A stretch of 64,000 nucleotides of DNA from Betaproteobacteria bacterium (GCA_005881595.1 VBBY01000005.1:1-64000); one strand, 5' to 3'; positions 1-9,262 are shown, numbered from the stretch's first letter. The notes: generated by a model from the sequence alone, not told the origin. Made by a program: numbers and translations.

Positions 1-165
1 ATCCGGGGGCAGATTCCCGGCCTGGAGATCGTGCAGCCCACCGCAATCGTGATGATCGGCGGCCTGCTCGCCTCGACGCTGATGACGCTGTTCGTGATGC
101 CGGCGCTGTACCTCGCTGCAGGCGCGCCGGAGGAGCGTGAGCGTGGGCTGGGACTCGCGAACTAA
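1..165 (+). CDS. C-terminal end of an RND-family efflux/heavy-metal transporter (truncated by window start)
   Basis: Frame 1 reads IRGQIPGLEIVQPTAIVMIGGLLASTLMTLFVMPALYLAAG...LAN* ; typical final TM segment of RND pumps. Confidence 0.75.
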   Translation: MRGQIPGLEIVQPTAIVMIGGLLASTLMTLFVMPALYLAAGAPEERERGLGLAN

Positions 166-1579
166 TGCATGCTGCGCGGCTTTTTCCCTGGCGCTAGGCT
201 CTGGCCCTTCGTCGGTCGCGGCGCAGATAGACACGGATCGACCCGGCGCGCCCGACGAGACGCGCGAGGAGCGCCGCTACGGCAAGCAGCCCGAGGCGCC
301 CTCGCCTCTGCTCTTTCGACTGCCGGGAACCGGGCCGGCCGCGCCGCCGCAGCGCCTGACCTACCAATATTCGTACAGCGGCGAGGCGGAAGCGACCTAC
401 CGCCGCGACCGGGATCTGGACCGGCGGGTGCTGGACAACGTCAGCCTGGTGAAGCCCCAGGTGAACGGGATCATCGTCTACCGGCCCACCGATTCGCTGG
501 AGGCAACCCTCGAGATGGTCCTCGAGCGCGAAATCCCGATCAGGGAGCCGGCCGAATTGGCACCTCCCAAGCGGCGCTGGTCGCTGCTCGTCGACCAGGG
601 CTTCGTCACTTTCAGGCGTCCCGGCCAGCCGTTCTCGCTGACCGTCGGCCGCCGCAACTTCGAGGACGACCGGCACTGGCTCTACGACACGTCGATGGAC
701 ATGGTCAGCGCGGGCTACCGCGAAGGCAGGTTCCGGGCGGAAGTCTCGTTCGGACGCGAGATCTGGACGGATCTCGACCTCGCCCCGCATGTCCAGCAGG
801 TCAAGGACCGGATCGACACCTACATGCTGTATGCCGATTATCGCGGGATCGAAAACCACCGGCTCGGGGTCTATGGGATCGCCCGCGACGACCGCGCCAA
901 GCTCGAGGGGCGCCCGGTGCTTGCCGGGGTGCGCTTGCAGGGCACGCCGTCGGAGAGCCTGAGCTACTGGAGCGAGCTCGCGGCGGTGCGCGGCAAGGAC
1001 GAGGATTCGCACCGGCTCAAAGGACATGCGTTCGACGTAGGCGGTACCTACCGGTTCAGCAGCCTGCCGTTCAAGCCGAACGTCACGCTCGGCTATGCGT
1101 TTGGCAGCGGCGACGGCAATCCCAGGGACAAGACCAACACCGAGTTCCGCCAGACCGGCCTGCAGTCGAACGAGAGCCGGTTCGCCGGCGTCGCCCTGTT
1201 CAACATTTACGGCGAGGCCATCGAGACGGAGCTCAGCAACCTTCAGGTCGCCACCGTCGGCCTCGGCTTCCGTCCGGATTACGCCACGTCCCTGGATTTC
1301 GTGTTTCATCGCTACCGCCTGCACAAGATAGCCGACGAAAACCGCTCGTGGGCGTTGACGGCGCTGATGAACCAGGTGCCCGGGCAGCAGAGCAAGCAGG
1401 TGGGACAGGCGTTCGACATCGTCCTGGGGTTTCGCAACATGTTCGGAGTGCGTCGCCTGGGCCTCGACCTGCGCATGGGATGGTTCTTCCCCGGCAAGGC
1501 GTTCAACCGGGACGAGGAGCAGCCGAGCATTCGCCGCGCCAACAACGCCTTCGCGCTGGTGGCGAAATTTTTCTACTGA
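137..1579 (+). CDS. Outer-membrane beta-barrel protein, alginate-export (AlgE)-like
   Basis: 480-aa ORF; periodic aromatic/charged beta-barrel pattern ending in ...VAKFFY* (C-terminal aromatic); start uncertain. Confidence 0.65.
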   Translation: MSVGWDSRTNACCAAFSLALGSGPSSVAAQIDTDRPGAPDETREERRYGKQPEAPSPLLFRLPGTGPAAPPQRLTYQYSYSGEAEATYRRDRDLDRRVLDNVSLVKPQVNGIIVYRPTDSLEATLEMVLEREIPIREPAELAPPKRRWSLLVDQGFVTFRRPGQPFSLTVGRRNFEDDRHWLYDTSMDMVSAGYREGRFRAEVSFGREIWTDLDLAPHVQQVKDRIDTYMLYADYRGIENHRLGVYGIARDDRAKLEGRPVLAGVRLQGTPSESLSYWSELAAVRGKDEDSHRLKGHAFDVGGTYRFSSLPFKPNVTLGYAFGSGDGNPRDKTNTEFRQTGLQSNESRFAGVALFNIYGEAIETELSNLQVATVGLGFRPDYATSLDFVFHRYRLHKIADENRSWALTALMNQVPGQQSKQVGQAFDIVLGFRNMFGVRRLGLDLRMGWFFPGKAFNRDEEQPSIRRANNAFALVAKFFY

Positions 1580-1597
1580 CCTGACAAGGAGGATTTC

Positions 1598-2305
1598 ATG
1601 ATGAAACAGGCACTGCGATGCGGGTTCGCCGCGACGGCGATCCTGGCGGTTTCTCTGGCGACGGGGCAGGGCAAGGCCAAGCCCGAGTGGCAGGAGGAAT
1701 TCGGCATCTCAAGCTGCACCCTGCAGACCACCGGGCGCAATGAGTACTTCATTCTGGAGCCTGGCCACCAGCTCGTCCTGGAAGGCGGCGGCGTGAAGCT
1801 GCACAGGACGGTGCTCAACGAGACGCACACGGTGGACGGCGTCCTGACGCGGGTGGTCGAGGAACGGGAATGGAAGGACGGGCAGCTTCACGAGGTCGCC
1901 AGGAACTACTTTGCCATCTGCGACCAGACGAAGGACGTGTTCTATTTCGGCGAAGACGTCGCTTTCTACGAGAACGGCAAGGTCACCAAGACCGACGGCT
2001 CCTGGCAGGCGGGAAAGGGCAACCGCGCCGGCCTGATGATGCCTGGCAGCCCGAAGCCGAAGATGAAGTTCTACCAGGAGCTCGCCCCCGGGGTGGCGAT
2101 GGACCGCGCCGAGATCGTGAGCCTCACCGACACCTGCAAGACGCCGGCCGGGACCTTCCAGCGATGCATGCGGGTGAAGGAGAGCTCGCCGCTCGAGCCG
2201 GGTGCGAGCGAGTACAAGTTTCACGCGCCCGGCATCGGCCTGGTGCGCGACGACGAGCTGCGGCTCGTGAAGCACGGCTTCATCGACGCCGCGAAGGGCA
2301 AATAG
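1598..2305 (+). CDS. Hypothetical secreted protein
   Basis: 235-aa ORF with signal-like N-terminus, RBS aaggag upstream. Confidence 0.65.
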   Translation: MMKQALRCGFAATAILAVSLATGQGKAKPEWQEEFGISSCTLQTTGRNEYFILEPGHQLVLEGGGVKLHRTVLNETHTVDGVLTRVVEEREWKDGQLHEVARNYFAICDQTKDVFYFGEDVAFYENGKVTKTDGSWQAGKGNRAGLMMPGSPKPKMKFYQELAPGVAMDRAEIVSLTDTCKTPAGTFQRCMRVKESSPLEPGASEYKFHAPGIGLVRDDELRLVKHGFIDAAKGK

Positions 2306-2329
2306 CGGCTGGCCGATTGGGGCGTCGCG

Positions 2330-3196
2330 ATGGGCGCCAAGACCCTGACCATCGCCGCGCTTGCGGCGATGGCCCTCGCCGGCGGTGCACCGCCCTGCCG
2401 CGCGGCCGAGCCTGCCGGATTGCCCGGGTACCTGTCGGACCGCGGCGACGGCATCCCCACGTCGCTGCTCGGCACCTACATCCGCGAGAAAGAGTTCCTG
2501 TTCTACCCGTTCTATGAGTACACGCGGTTCAGGAATTTCGAGTACAGCCCGAAGGACCTTGGTGTGCGCGGTCCCAGGGAAGACGACAAGTTCTTTGGCA
2601 AGCGGGTCGAGCGCGAGGGGTTGGTCTTTCTGGCCTACGCCTTCAGCGACTCGCTCGCGGTCGAGTTCGAATCCGCAGTGTACAGCTCGGTCGATTTTAC
2701 GATGTCGGCCGACGACAACACCGCCGTGCCGGATCCCCTGCGGGAACGCGGACTCGGGGACACCGAAGCCAATATCCGCTGGAGATACTCGAAAGAGACG
2801 GCGACCCGGCCGGAGGCGATTCTCTTCCTCAAGACGGTCTTCCCGCTGCAGAAGAACAAGGCGCTCCTCGGCTCGAAGCATTTGCAACTCGAGCCGGGCA
2901 TCGTCCTGACCAAGGGCTTTTCGTTCGGCACGCTCGCGTTGCGCGGATCGGCCAACTATGACCGGGGCGAGCGCAAGCTGTCATTCAGCGGGTACGCGGT
3001 CGATTACGTGAAACGACTGAGCCCGGCGTGGCGCGTGGCATTCTCGCTCGAGGGCCACGAGGACGAGCTCTCGGCCATCGGCGAGGTGCAATACACCCTG
3101 AGCAAGAACGCCGTGCTGAAACTAAACAGCGGTTTCGGCGTGACGAAGAAGGCACCGACGTTCGCGCCGGAGATCGGCGTGCTGTTTACCTTTTGA
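2330..3196 (+). CDS. Hypothetical outer-membrane/secreted beta-rich protein
   Basis: 288-aa ORF, signal peptide ending CRAAEP, C-terminus ...IGVLFTF*. Confidence 0.6.
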   Translation: MGAKTLTIAALAAMALAGGAPPCRAAEPAGLPGYLSDRGDGIPTSLLGTYIREKEFLFYPFYEYTRFRNFEYSPKDLGVRGPREDDKFFGKRVEREGLVFLAYAFSDSLAVEFESAVYSSVDFTMSADDNTAVPDPLRERGLGDTEANIRWRYSKETATRPEAILFLKTVFPLQKNKALLGSKHLQLEPGIVLTKGFSFGTLALRGSANYDRGERKLSFSGYAVDYVKRLSPAWRVAFSLEGHEDELSAIGEVQYTLSKNAVLKLNSGFGVTKKAPTFAPEIGVLFTF

Positions 3197-3884
3197 AGGG
3201 AAACCGCCCGCGCCGGTACTGGATCAGCAGCCAGCCGCCCAGCATGCCTCCCAGATGGGCGAAATGGGCGATCCCGGCAGCAGTTCCGGTGATGCCGAAG
3301 AACAGCTCCAGGGCCGCGAAGCCGAAGACAAAGGTGCGCGCCGACATGGGAATCGGCGGAAACAGCAGGATCACCCGGCGATCAGGGAAGTACCCGAAGA
3401 ACAGCTCCAGGGCCGCGAAGCCGAAGACAAAGGTGCGCGCCGACATGGGAATCGGCGGAAACAGCAGGATCACCCGGCGATCAGGGAAGTACAGGCCGAA
3501 CGCGAGCAGCAGGCCGTAGATCCCGCCCGAGGCGCCCACCGTCGGGTACGGCGTGCCGCCCATCCAGCCCGTGACAACCAGGTGCGTGACCGCCGCGGAG
3601 AGCACGCAGGCGAAGTAGTACGCGAGGTAGAAGCGCGAGCCGAACAGCCGCTCGATCTCGCCGCCGAACATGTAGAGCGCGAACATGTTGAAGAGGATGT
3701 GCGCGACGCCGCCGTGCAGGAAGCTGTAGCTGATGAGCTGCCAGGGCTCGAAGCCGGGGCCGGCCTCCAGGCCGGAGCTCACCGGCCAGAGGGCGAACCA
3801 CTCGATGAGCGGCAGGTCGGTCGCCATCTGCAGCAGGAAGACGGCGACGTTGACGACGATCAGCGCCTGGGTGACCGGGGGCAT
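3186..3884 (-). CDS. Rhomboid-family intramembrane serine protease with internal tandem duplication
   Basis: GASGGIYGLL (catalytic Ser) and AHFAHLGGMLGG (catalytic His) motifs; start MPPVTQALIVVNVAVF. Confidence 0.85.
   Translation of the reverse strand: MPPVTQALIVVNVAVFLLQMATDLPLIEWFALWPVSSGLEAGPGFEPWQLISYSFLHGGVAHILFNMFALYMFGGEIERLFGSRFYLAYYFACVLSAAVTHLVVTGWMGGTPYPTVGASGGIYGLLLAFGLYFPDRRVILLFPPIPMSARTFVFGFAALELFFGYFPDRRVILLFPPIPMSARTFVFGFAALELFFGITGTAAGIAHFAHLGGMLGGWLLIQYRRGRFPFKR
3295..3492 (-). repeat. Perfect 2 x 99-bp tandem duplication inside the rhomboid gene
   Basis: 3295-3393 and 3394-3492 read identically; encodes YFPDRRVILLFPPIPMSARTFVFGFAALELFFG twice. Confidence 0.95.
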
Positions 3885-3918
3885 GGGCAGGAACGCGATG
3901 GTACCGCGGCGATGAAGT

Positions 3919-4605
3919 TCAAGCGGCGTCCAGCTCCGGGTAGCGGCGGAAGATCCCCTGCTGGTTGAACGCAATGCGGCGCTTCGAGCGCAGGTATCTG
4001 CCGAGTCTCGGCCGCTCGGCGACGCGCTCGTGCAGCTCGACCAGGCGAGGGACATTTTTTTCCAGGCGGCTCATCGTCCGCGGGAAGGCGTAACGCAGCC
4101 CCTCGATCATCTGGAAGAGGGACAGATCGATGTAGGAAAAGGACCTGGACTCCATCTTTTCGAAGTACTGCAAGAACTTCGGCAGGCGTTCGCTCCTGAA
4201 GTCCGCCGCGCGCCGCTTTGCTTCGGGCCTCTGGTCCTCGTAATAGAGGCCGCTGCCGATAGGGTGATGGGTGTCGTGCACCTCGACCAGCCAGTCGGCG
4301 ATGGTGAGCTGCAGCTGGTGCAGCCACAGCCGGCCGGGCTCGGCCTTGGGCGCAAGGCCCAGGCGGGGCCCGAGGTAGAAGAGGATGTTCGCGGTCTGGG
4401 CGATCAGCAGCTCTCCGGCGCGCAGGAATGGCGGCGCGAAAGGCGCTCGCTTGATCGAGGGACTCTCCAGCAGACGCTCCATCGCCTGCATGCCGCGCGC
4501 ACGGCGCGCAACGTCGATGTAATCGGCGCCCGCGTCCTCGAGCGCGAGGCGGACGAACTCGCCGCGCCCTTGGATGGAGGGCCAGTAATAGAGCGCGTAT
4601 CTCAC
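3919..4605 (-). CDS. Glutathione S-transferase family protein
   Basis: 228 aa; thioredoxin-like N-term and alpha-helical C-term of GST type. Confidence 0.75.
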   Translation of the reverse strand: MRYALYYWPSIQGRGEFVRLALEDAGADYIDVARRARGMQAMERLLESPSIKRAPFAPPFLRAGELLIAQTANILFYLGPRLGLAPKAEPGRLWLHQLQLTIADWLVEVHDTHHPIGSGLYYEDQRPEAKRRAADFRSERLPKFLQYFEKMESRSFSYIDLSLFQMIEGLRYAFPRTMSRLEKNVPRLVELHERVAERPRLGRYLRSKRRIAFNQQGIFRRYPELDAA

Positions 4606-4970
4606 AGGATCATCTGCGTCTGGATAGTGAGAGACAGCAGCCTGCCCGAGTCATCGGTGATGCGCGTCTGCCAGACATGCGTGCGCCTGCCCTTGTGGAG
4701 CGCGGTCGATTCGGCGCGCAGCTTGCCCGCGGTCGCCGCCGCGAAGAAGTTGGTCTTCGATTCGAGCGTGGCGGTCTTCAGGCCCATCGCCGAGGTGCCG
4801 ACGGCGCCGATGGTGTCGGCGAACGCCATCAGCGTGCCGCCGTGCACCGCCCCGGTGGTCGTCTTCAGGTGCTCGCCGATTTCCAGCTCGCCCACCACGC
4901 GCTCCGGCGCCACCTCCACGATGCGCATCCCGAGGTGCGCCATCAGCCCGGTATTCCATTGATCGGTCAC
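4602..4970 (-). CDS. PaaI/hotdog-fold thioesterase
   Basis: 122 aa; GAVHGGTLMAFADTIGAV motif. Confidence 0.85.
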   Translation of the reverse strand: MTDQWNTGLMAHLGMRIVEVAPERVVGELEIGEHLKTTTGAVHGGTLMAFADTIGAVGTSAMGLKTATLESKTNFFAAATAGKLRAESTALHKGRRTHVWQTRITDDSGRLLSLTIQTQMIL

Positions 4971-4995
4971 GGATGTATCCCCTTTAGTGAAGTAG

Positions 4996-6204
4996 CTAGC
5001 GAGCCGAGCGCAGCGTTAGAGAGAAGAGAGTCATTGTCAGAGCGAGAAGAGCGGCGGCGCTCGCGGCGAGCGACCAGTGGATGCCGATGAGGCTGCCGCC
5101 GAGCCCGACGGTCACGCCGCTGAAGGCGCGCAGCCCGAGGCTCGCCATGGCGAACAGGCCGATGATGCGGCCGCGGACTTCGGAGGGCGCGTGCACCTGC
5201 ACCAGGGTCTGCGCCATGGCGTTGAACGACAGCTCGAAAAACCCCGCGATGAACAGCAGCGCGAGCGCTAGCGGATACGACGTTGCCGCCGCGAAGCTGC
5301 CGATGGCAAGGCACCACAGCATCGCCAGCAGGAATGCGGTGCGCGCGTGGGGCGGCAGCAAGCCGCGGGCCTCGAGCACCAGGCCGGCGACCAGAGCGCC
5401 GGCGGCGTCGGCCGCGAGCAGCATGCTGTAGGTGAAATCGGCGTTGCCGTGACCGAGGTCGCGCGCGAACTCGGGCATCTGCGCCTGGTAGGCGTTGCCC
5501 ACCAGCAGCGACGCGCCGCCCGCGAGGAGCGTCATCGACACGATCACGCGGCTCTGCGCAGCCGCCCGGATCATCGGCAGGAGCTCGGCGAAGCCGCGCG
5601 AGGCTGGCGCCGGTTTGCGCCCGCCGTACGGCGCCTTCCACAGCCACAGGATGAGCGGCAGGTAGATCAGCATGTTGAACAGGATGCCGCGGGCGGGCCC
5701 CATCGCGAGCAGGATCAGGCCGCCGACCGCCGGGCCGAGCAGCAGCCCCAGGTAGCGGCCGGTGGCGATCAGCCGGATCGCGCTATGCAGGTGCTTTTCG
5801 CCGACGATGTCGTGGATCAACAGCTGCGCCGCCGGCGCCCACAGCACGCCGGCGAAGCCGTGCACGACGAGCAGCGCCGCGGCATGCCACATCTCGAGCG
5901 AGCCGGTCAGGAACAGCAGCCCCCAGCCGAGCGAGGCCGCCATGAACAGCAGCATGCCGAGCTGGATGATGCGCCGCGGGTCCAAGCGGTCGGCGAGCGC
6001 GCCCGAGTACACCGAGAAGAACAGGAACGGCAGCCAGTGCGACAGCACCGCGAAGCCGCCGAGCGCCGGCGAATGAAATTTCTGGAAGATGATCCAGTAG
6101 CTGATGACGTGCTCGATGCTGTCCGCCATCATGGCGAGCGCCGAGCCGATGAAATAGGCCCGGTAGCCCGGATGGCGCAGGGCGGCGAAGGACTGCTGCG
6201 GCAC
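4996..6204 (-). CDS. MFS transporter (EntS-like)
   Basis: 402 aa; 12-TM pattern, GALADRLDPRRI loop. Confidence 0.8.
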   Translation of the reverse strand: MPQQSFAALRHPGYRAYFIGSALAMMADSIEHVISYWIIFQKFHSPALGGFAVLSHWLPFLFFSVYSGALADRLDPRRIIQLGMLLFMAASLGWGLLFLTGSLEMWHAAALLVVHGFAGVLWAPAAQLLIHDIVGEKHLHSAIRLIATGRYLGLLLGPAVGGLILLAMGPARGILFNMLIYLPLILWLWKAPYGGRKPAPASRGFAELLPMIRAAAQSRVIVSMTLLAGGASLLVGNAYQAQMPEFARDLGHGNADFTYSMLLAADAAGALVAGLVLEARGLLPPHARTAFLLAMLWCLAIGSFAAATSYPLALALLFIAGFFELSFNAMAQTLVQVHAPSEVRGRIIGLFAMASLGLRAFSGVTVGLGGSLIGIHWSLAASAAALLALTMTLFSLTLRSAR

Positions 6205-6219
6205 GCCCGGGCGCTGCGG

Positions 6220-6495
6220 CTAGCTGTTTTCTTCCGTCCTTGAGGCGGGGAGGGCGCCTTTTTTCGGCCGGCCCGGGCGGTAGACGACCTGGAAGATCTT
6301 CACCGGCGGCACCGCCGGCGGGCTCTCGAGGAAGCGGCAGTCGGACTCGGTCGGCATGCTCGCCAGTGCGCCGATGCGCTTGCCGGCAACGAACACCGTG
6401 TAGCGCAGCATGTGCGTCGAGTAGGGAATCGGCTGCGCCACCACCTCGTACTTGCCGACCATGAACCGCTTGCGTTCCACCACCGGGATTCTCAT
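6220..6495 (-). CDS. Small conserved hypothetical protein (paralog of 22791..23120)
   Basis: 91 aa; shares HMLRY.VF..GKRIGA.AS.P.ESDC.FLESPP.VPP...VYRPGRPKKGA with the second copy. Confidence 0.7.
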   Translation of the reverse strand: MRIPVVERKRFMVGKYEVVAQPIPYSTHMLRYTVFVAGKRIGALASMPTESDCRFLESPPAVPPVKIFQVVYRPGRPKKGALPASRTEENS

Positions 6496-6499
6496 GGAG

Positions 6500-6736
6500 T
6501 CAGTATCGCTTTCCAGAGTTGAATTCCACCTTGACCCGCGCGACTGCGCGCCGCACCGCTTCCATCTCGGCGCGCGCCGTCTGCGCCTGCTGCATCAGGT
6601 CTTCGCTGAGCGCGCCGCCGGCCGCGGCCTGCAGGCGCGAGATCTCGTCGTTGACCCGCTTGTAGCGCTCCGCGGCGAGGTTCCAGCGCTCCACCAGACG
6701 CTGCTCCTGCTCTCGCCATGCCTTGCGCTTGTCCAT
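6500..6736 (-). CDS. Small coiled-coil hypothetical protein
   Basis: 78 aa; helical heptad-like sequence, directly upstream of 6220..6495. Confidence 0.6.
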   Translation of the reverse strand: MDKRKAWREQEQRLVERWNLAAERYKRVNDEISRLQAAAGGALSEDLMQQAQTARAEMEAVRRAVARVKVEFNSGKRY

Positions 6737-6755
6737 GGATGCCTTAGAGGTGAAC

Positions 6756-6771
6756 TGTGAAGTTTATCACA
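6756..6771. promoter_or_regulatory. CRP/FNR-family-like palindrome TGTGA-N6-TCACA
   Basis: TGTGAAGTTTATCACA, exact half-sites, 19 nt upstream of the 6736 start codon. Confidence 0.5.
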
Positions 6772-6844
6772 CGAAGCGCCCCTTCCGGCCGCCCGTTTAG
6801 GCGGTAGGAGCTTGAAAAGACTTGTGAAAGCCCCTGCCCGCGGC

Positions 6845-7459
6845 TCAAAAGCTGGTGGCCCGCTGAATGGCCGGCCGCCCGCCCAGCTCCTTCGCCCAGC
6901 GCTCCAGGTTGGGCAGCCCCTCGCAGGTCTCCGGCACCGCGCCTTTCGCGCGCGCGTAGCCGGCGTAAAGCGACAGGTCGGCGATCGTCAGCTCGCTTCC
7001 CGCACAGTACCTGCGCTCGCCGAGATAGTCGTCCCACACCTTGAAGTAGCCGCGCACCCGGCTGCGGAACAGGTCCGCGGTCGGGCCGTGCGGGTCCTTG
7101 GAGCGGATCACGGCGAACAGCGCGCCGAGCATCGGCGTGATGTCGGTAGAGGCGCTCATCAGCGCCTGCAGCATCGCTGCGCGCGCCGCCGGGTCGCGCG
7201 GCAGGAACCTGCCCGACTTCTCCGCGCAATACACCAGGATCGCGGTCGACTGCGACAGCGTCAGCGGCTTGCCGCCCGGGCCTTCGTTGTCGACGAGCAC
7301 CGGGATCTGCCCCATCGGGTTCATGGCGAGAAACCCGGGCAGCTTCTGCTCGCCCTTCTGGATGTCGATCGGGTGGAAGCGATAGGCGAGGCCGCATTCC
7401 TCGACTGCGATGCGTGCGCGCATGCCGTTCGACGTGCCGGCGGCGTAAAGATCGATCAT
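6845..7459 (-). CDS. Glutathione S-transferase (YfcG-like)
   Basis: 204 aa; MIDLYAAGTSNGMRARIAVEECGL... NPMGQIPVLVD...QSTAILVY. Confidence 0.85.
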   Translation of the reverse strand: MIDLYAAGTSNGMRARIAVEECGLAYRFHPIDIQKGEQKLPGFLAMNPMGQIPVLVDNEGPGGKPLTLSQSTAILVYCAEKSGRFLPRDPAARAAMLQALMSASTDITPMLGALFAVIRSKDPHGPTADLFRSRVRGYFKVWDDYLGERRYCAGSELTIADLSLYAGYARAKGAVPETCEGLPNLERWAKELGGRPAIQRATSF

Positions 7460-7489
7460 GGGCTCCTCCGCGAAAAAAAAAGATGGTAC

Positions 7490-8104
7490 TCAGAATCGTT
7501 TCTTCAATCCAACCGTCACCTGGTGCGGCAGCACCCCAAGGATAAACGGCGTATCGCGATGGGACGCGTGATAGCCGGCCGCGGCGCCGATGGCAAACCC
7601 GGTGATCACGTCGCTCTGCCAATGGGCCTGCAGCTTCATGCGCGCGATCGCGACATACGCCGGAAGGAGCCCCAGCGCATAGACGGCCGGATGATCCTTT
7701 CCGTACTCCAGCACGAAGGGAGTCACCGCCGCGCCAGCGAGCGCCACCTCGCCCGACGGAAAGCTGTGATGGCCGTCGCCCTTGAACCACTGGCTGGGGT
7801 CGTTGACCTCGCCCGGCCGCGGCCGCGTAAAGATCTCTTTCAGGAGTGTGGTGCTCACCGCCTCGATCGCGACGGCATCCAGCGTCTTCCAATAGGTCCG
7901 GCCAAGGCGCGTCTCGCCTCCTTCCCACAAGGCGCCGCCGATCACCACGGCGAGGGTCCCGTATTCGACGAAGGTCTGGTTGCTGCGCTTCCAGATTCCG
8001 CTGTTGTCGTAGCCAAGCCGGTGATCGATGCCGAGCGGTCCGCCGCCCGCCTGCGCCTGGAATGCGGCGGCCAGAAGAAGCCAGAACACGGGGCTACGCC
8101 GCAT
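7490..8104 (-). CDS. PAP2-superfamily phosphatase
   Basis: 204 aa; KEIFTRPRP, HSFPSGE and ARMKLQAHWQSD PAP2 motifs; signal peptide start MRRSPVFWLLLAAAFQAQAG. Confidence 0.8.
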   Translation of the reverse strand: MRRSPVFWLLLAAAFQAQAGGGPLGIDHRLGYDNSGIWKRSNQTFVEYGTLAVVIGGALWEGGETRLGRTYWKTLDAVAIEAVSTTLLKEIFTRPRPGEVNDPSQWFKGDGHHSFPSGEVALAGAAVTPFVLEYGKDHPAVYALGLLPAYVAIARMKLQAHWQSDVITGFAIGAAAGYHASHRDTPFILGVLPHQVTVGLKKRF

Positions 8105-8119
8105 ACGCAATAATAAGAG

Positions 8120-9079
8120 GTGGCAAAAGCCAAGGCGCGCCGCAGGTCCCGCAAGGCAAAAGCCGGATCGCGCGGCCCGACGCCGCTCGAATGCCGCCTC
8201 GAGTCGCTGTCGGGCGACGGCAAGGAAGCGAGCAGCCGCGTGGAAGGCGAGGGCGGGATCGTGCTGGGCTGCTACAGCGACCCGCTCGGCAAGAACCCGC
8301 TGCTCCTCGCGATCCTGCCGATCGGTTGCGTCGAGCCGACGCCGTTCCAGCGCGATCTGTCGCAGGCGCATCACCGCCGGCTCGCCGACGTCATCGACCG
8401 CACCGGCCTGTTCCTCGACCCGGTGATCGCGGTCACGGCGCCCGGCAAGGGGTTCTGGACGCCGAACGGCCGGCACCGGCTCGAGGCGATGCGGCGCCTC
8501 GGCGCGCGGGCGATCACCGCGCTGGTCGTGCCGCAGCGCGAGATCGCCTGGCAGATCCTCGCGCTCAACACCGAGAAGGCGCACAACCTGCGCGAGCGCG
8601 CGCTGGAAGTCATCCGCATCTACCGCGGGCTGATCGAAGAGGACGGCGCGCGGCCGGAATCGCAGTTCGCGTTCTATCTGGAAGAGGCGGCGCTGGTCAC
8701 GCTCGGCGTGTGCTACGAGCGCAATCCGAAATTCGCCGGCGCGTCCTACAACCCCATCGTGCGCCGCCTCGAGAGCTTTTCTCCCGACGCTCTGAATAAA
8801 ACTATCCGCGTCCATGAGAAGCATGCCGGGCTGCTGATGGAGCTCGACGAGCGCGTCGCCGCGGTCATCGCGCGGCTGAAGGCGCGCGGCTTCGTCAGCC
8901 CGTATCTGCGCGCCTTCGTCATCGCGCGCATCAACCCGCTGCGCTGGATCAAGGGCGAGCCGCCGCCGCTCGAGGAAGTGCTGAAGACGATGCGCGAGCG
9001 CGCCGGCAAGTTCAATACCGACAAAGTGAAGCAGGAAGACCTCGCCGGCGCCGGCGGCGCGCCCGACGAGCCGGATTGA
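8120..9079 (+). CDS. ParB/Srx-nuclease-domain protein (orphan, no adjacent ParA)
   Basis: 319 aa, GTG start; GRHRLEAMRRLGARAITALVV ParB-N motif. Confidence 0.75.
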   Translation: MAKAKARRRSRKAKAGSRGPTPLECRLESLSGDGKEASSRVEGEGGIVLGCYSDPLGKNPLLLAILPIGCVEPTPFQRDLSQAHHRRLADVIDRTGLFLDPVIAVTAPGKGFWTPNGRHRLEAMRRLGARAITALVVPQREIAWQILALNTEKAHNLRERALEVIRIYRGLIEEDGARPESQFAFYLEEAALVTLGVCYERNPKFAGASYNPIVRRLESFSPDALNKTIRVHEKHAGLLMELDERVAAVIARLKARGFVSPYLRAFVIARINPLRWIKGEPPPLEEVLKTMRERAGKFNTDKVKQEDLAGAGGAPDEPD

Positions 9080-9121
9080 GCGCCGCGAGTCAGTTCGCAG
9101 TCAGTTCGCCGTCAACCTGGA

Positions 9122-9262
9122 GTCAGCGCGAGCGCGTTGCAGACGCAACACGTTCTTGCACCGCGCTGACGTAAGCCTGACCGGCGAAGTTTCCGCTGGA
9201 CTGGCGCAGACCTGCTCGCTCATCCTTCCCGCGGGGTCGCCCGCATCGGGCGACGTTTTTTT
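9122..9262 (+). ncRNA. Candidate structured leader/sRNA upstream of porin
   Basis: 9-bp perfect stem GTCAGCGCG(9122-9130)/CGCGCTGAC(9162-9170), nested GTTGC-AGAC-GCAAC, ending in intrinsic terminator. Confidence 0.4.
9236..9262 (+). terminator. Rho-independent terminator inside the porin leader
   Basis: GTCGCCCG-CAT-CGGGCGAC followed by GTTTTTTT, 37 nt before the porin ATG. Confidence 0.75.

Noticed and set aside
169-1584. 471-aa alternative frame over the AlgE-like gene
   Set aside because: Arg/Ala-rich alternative frame; the 137-1579 frame has coherent beta-barrel features
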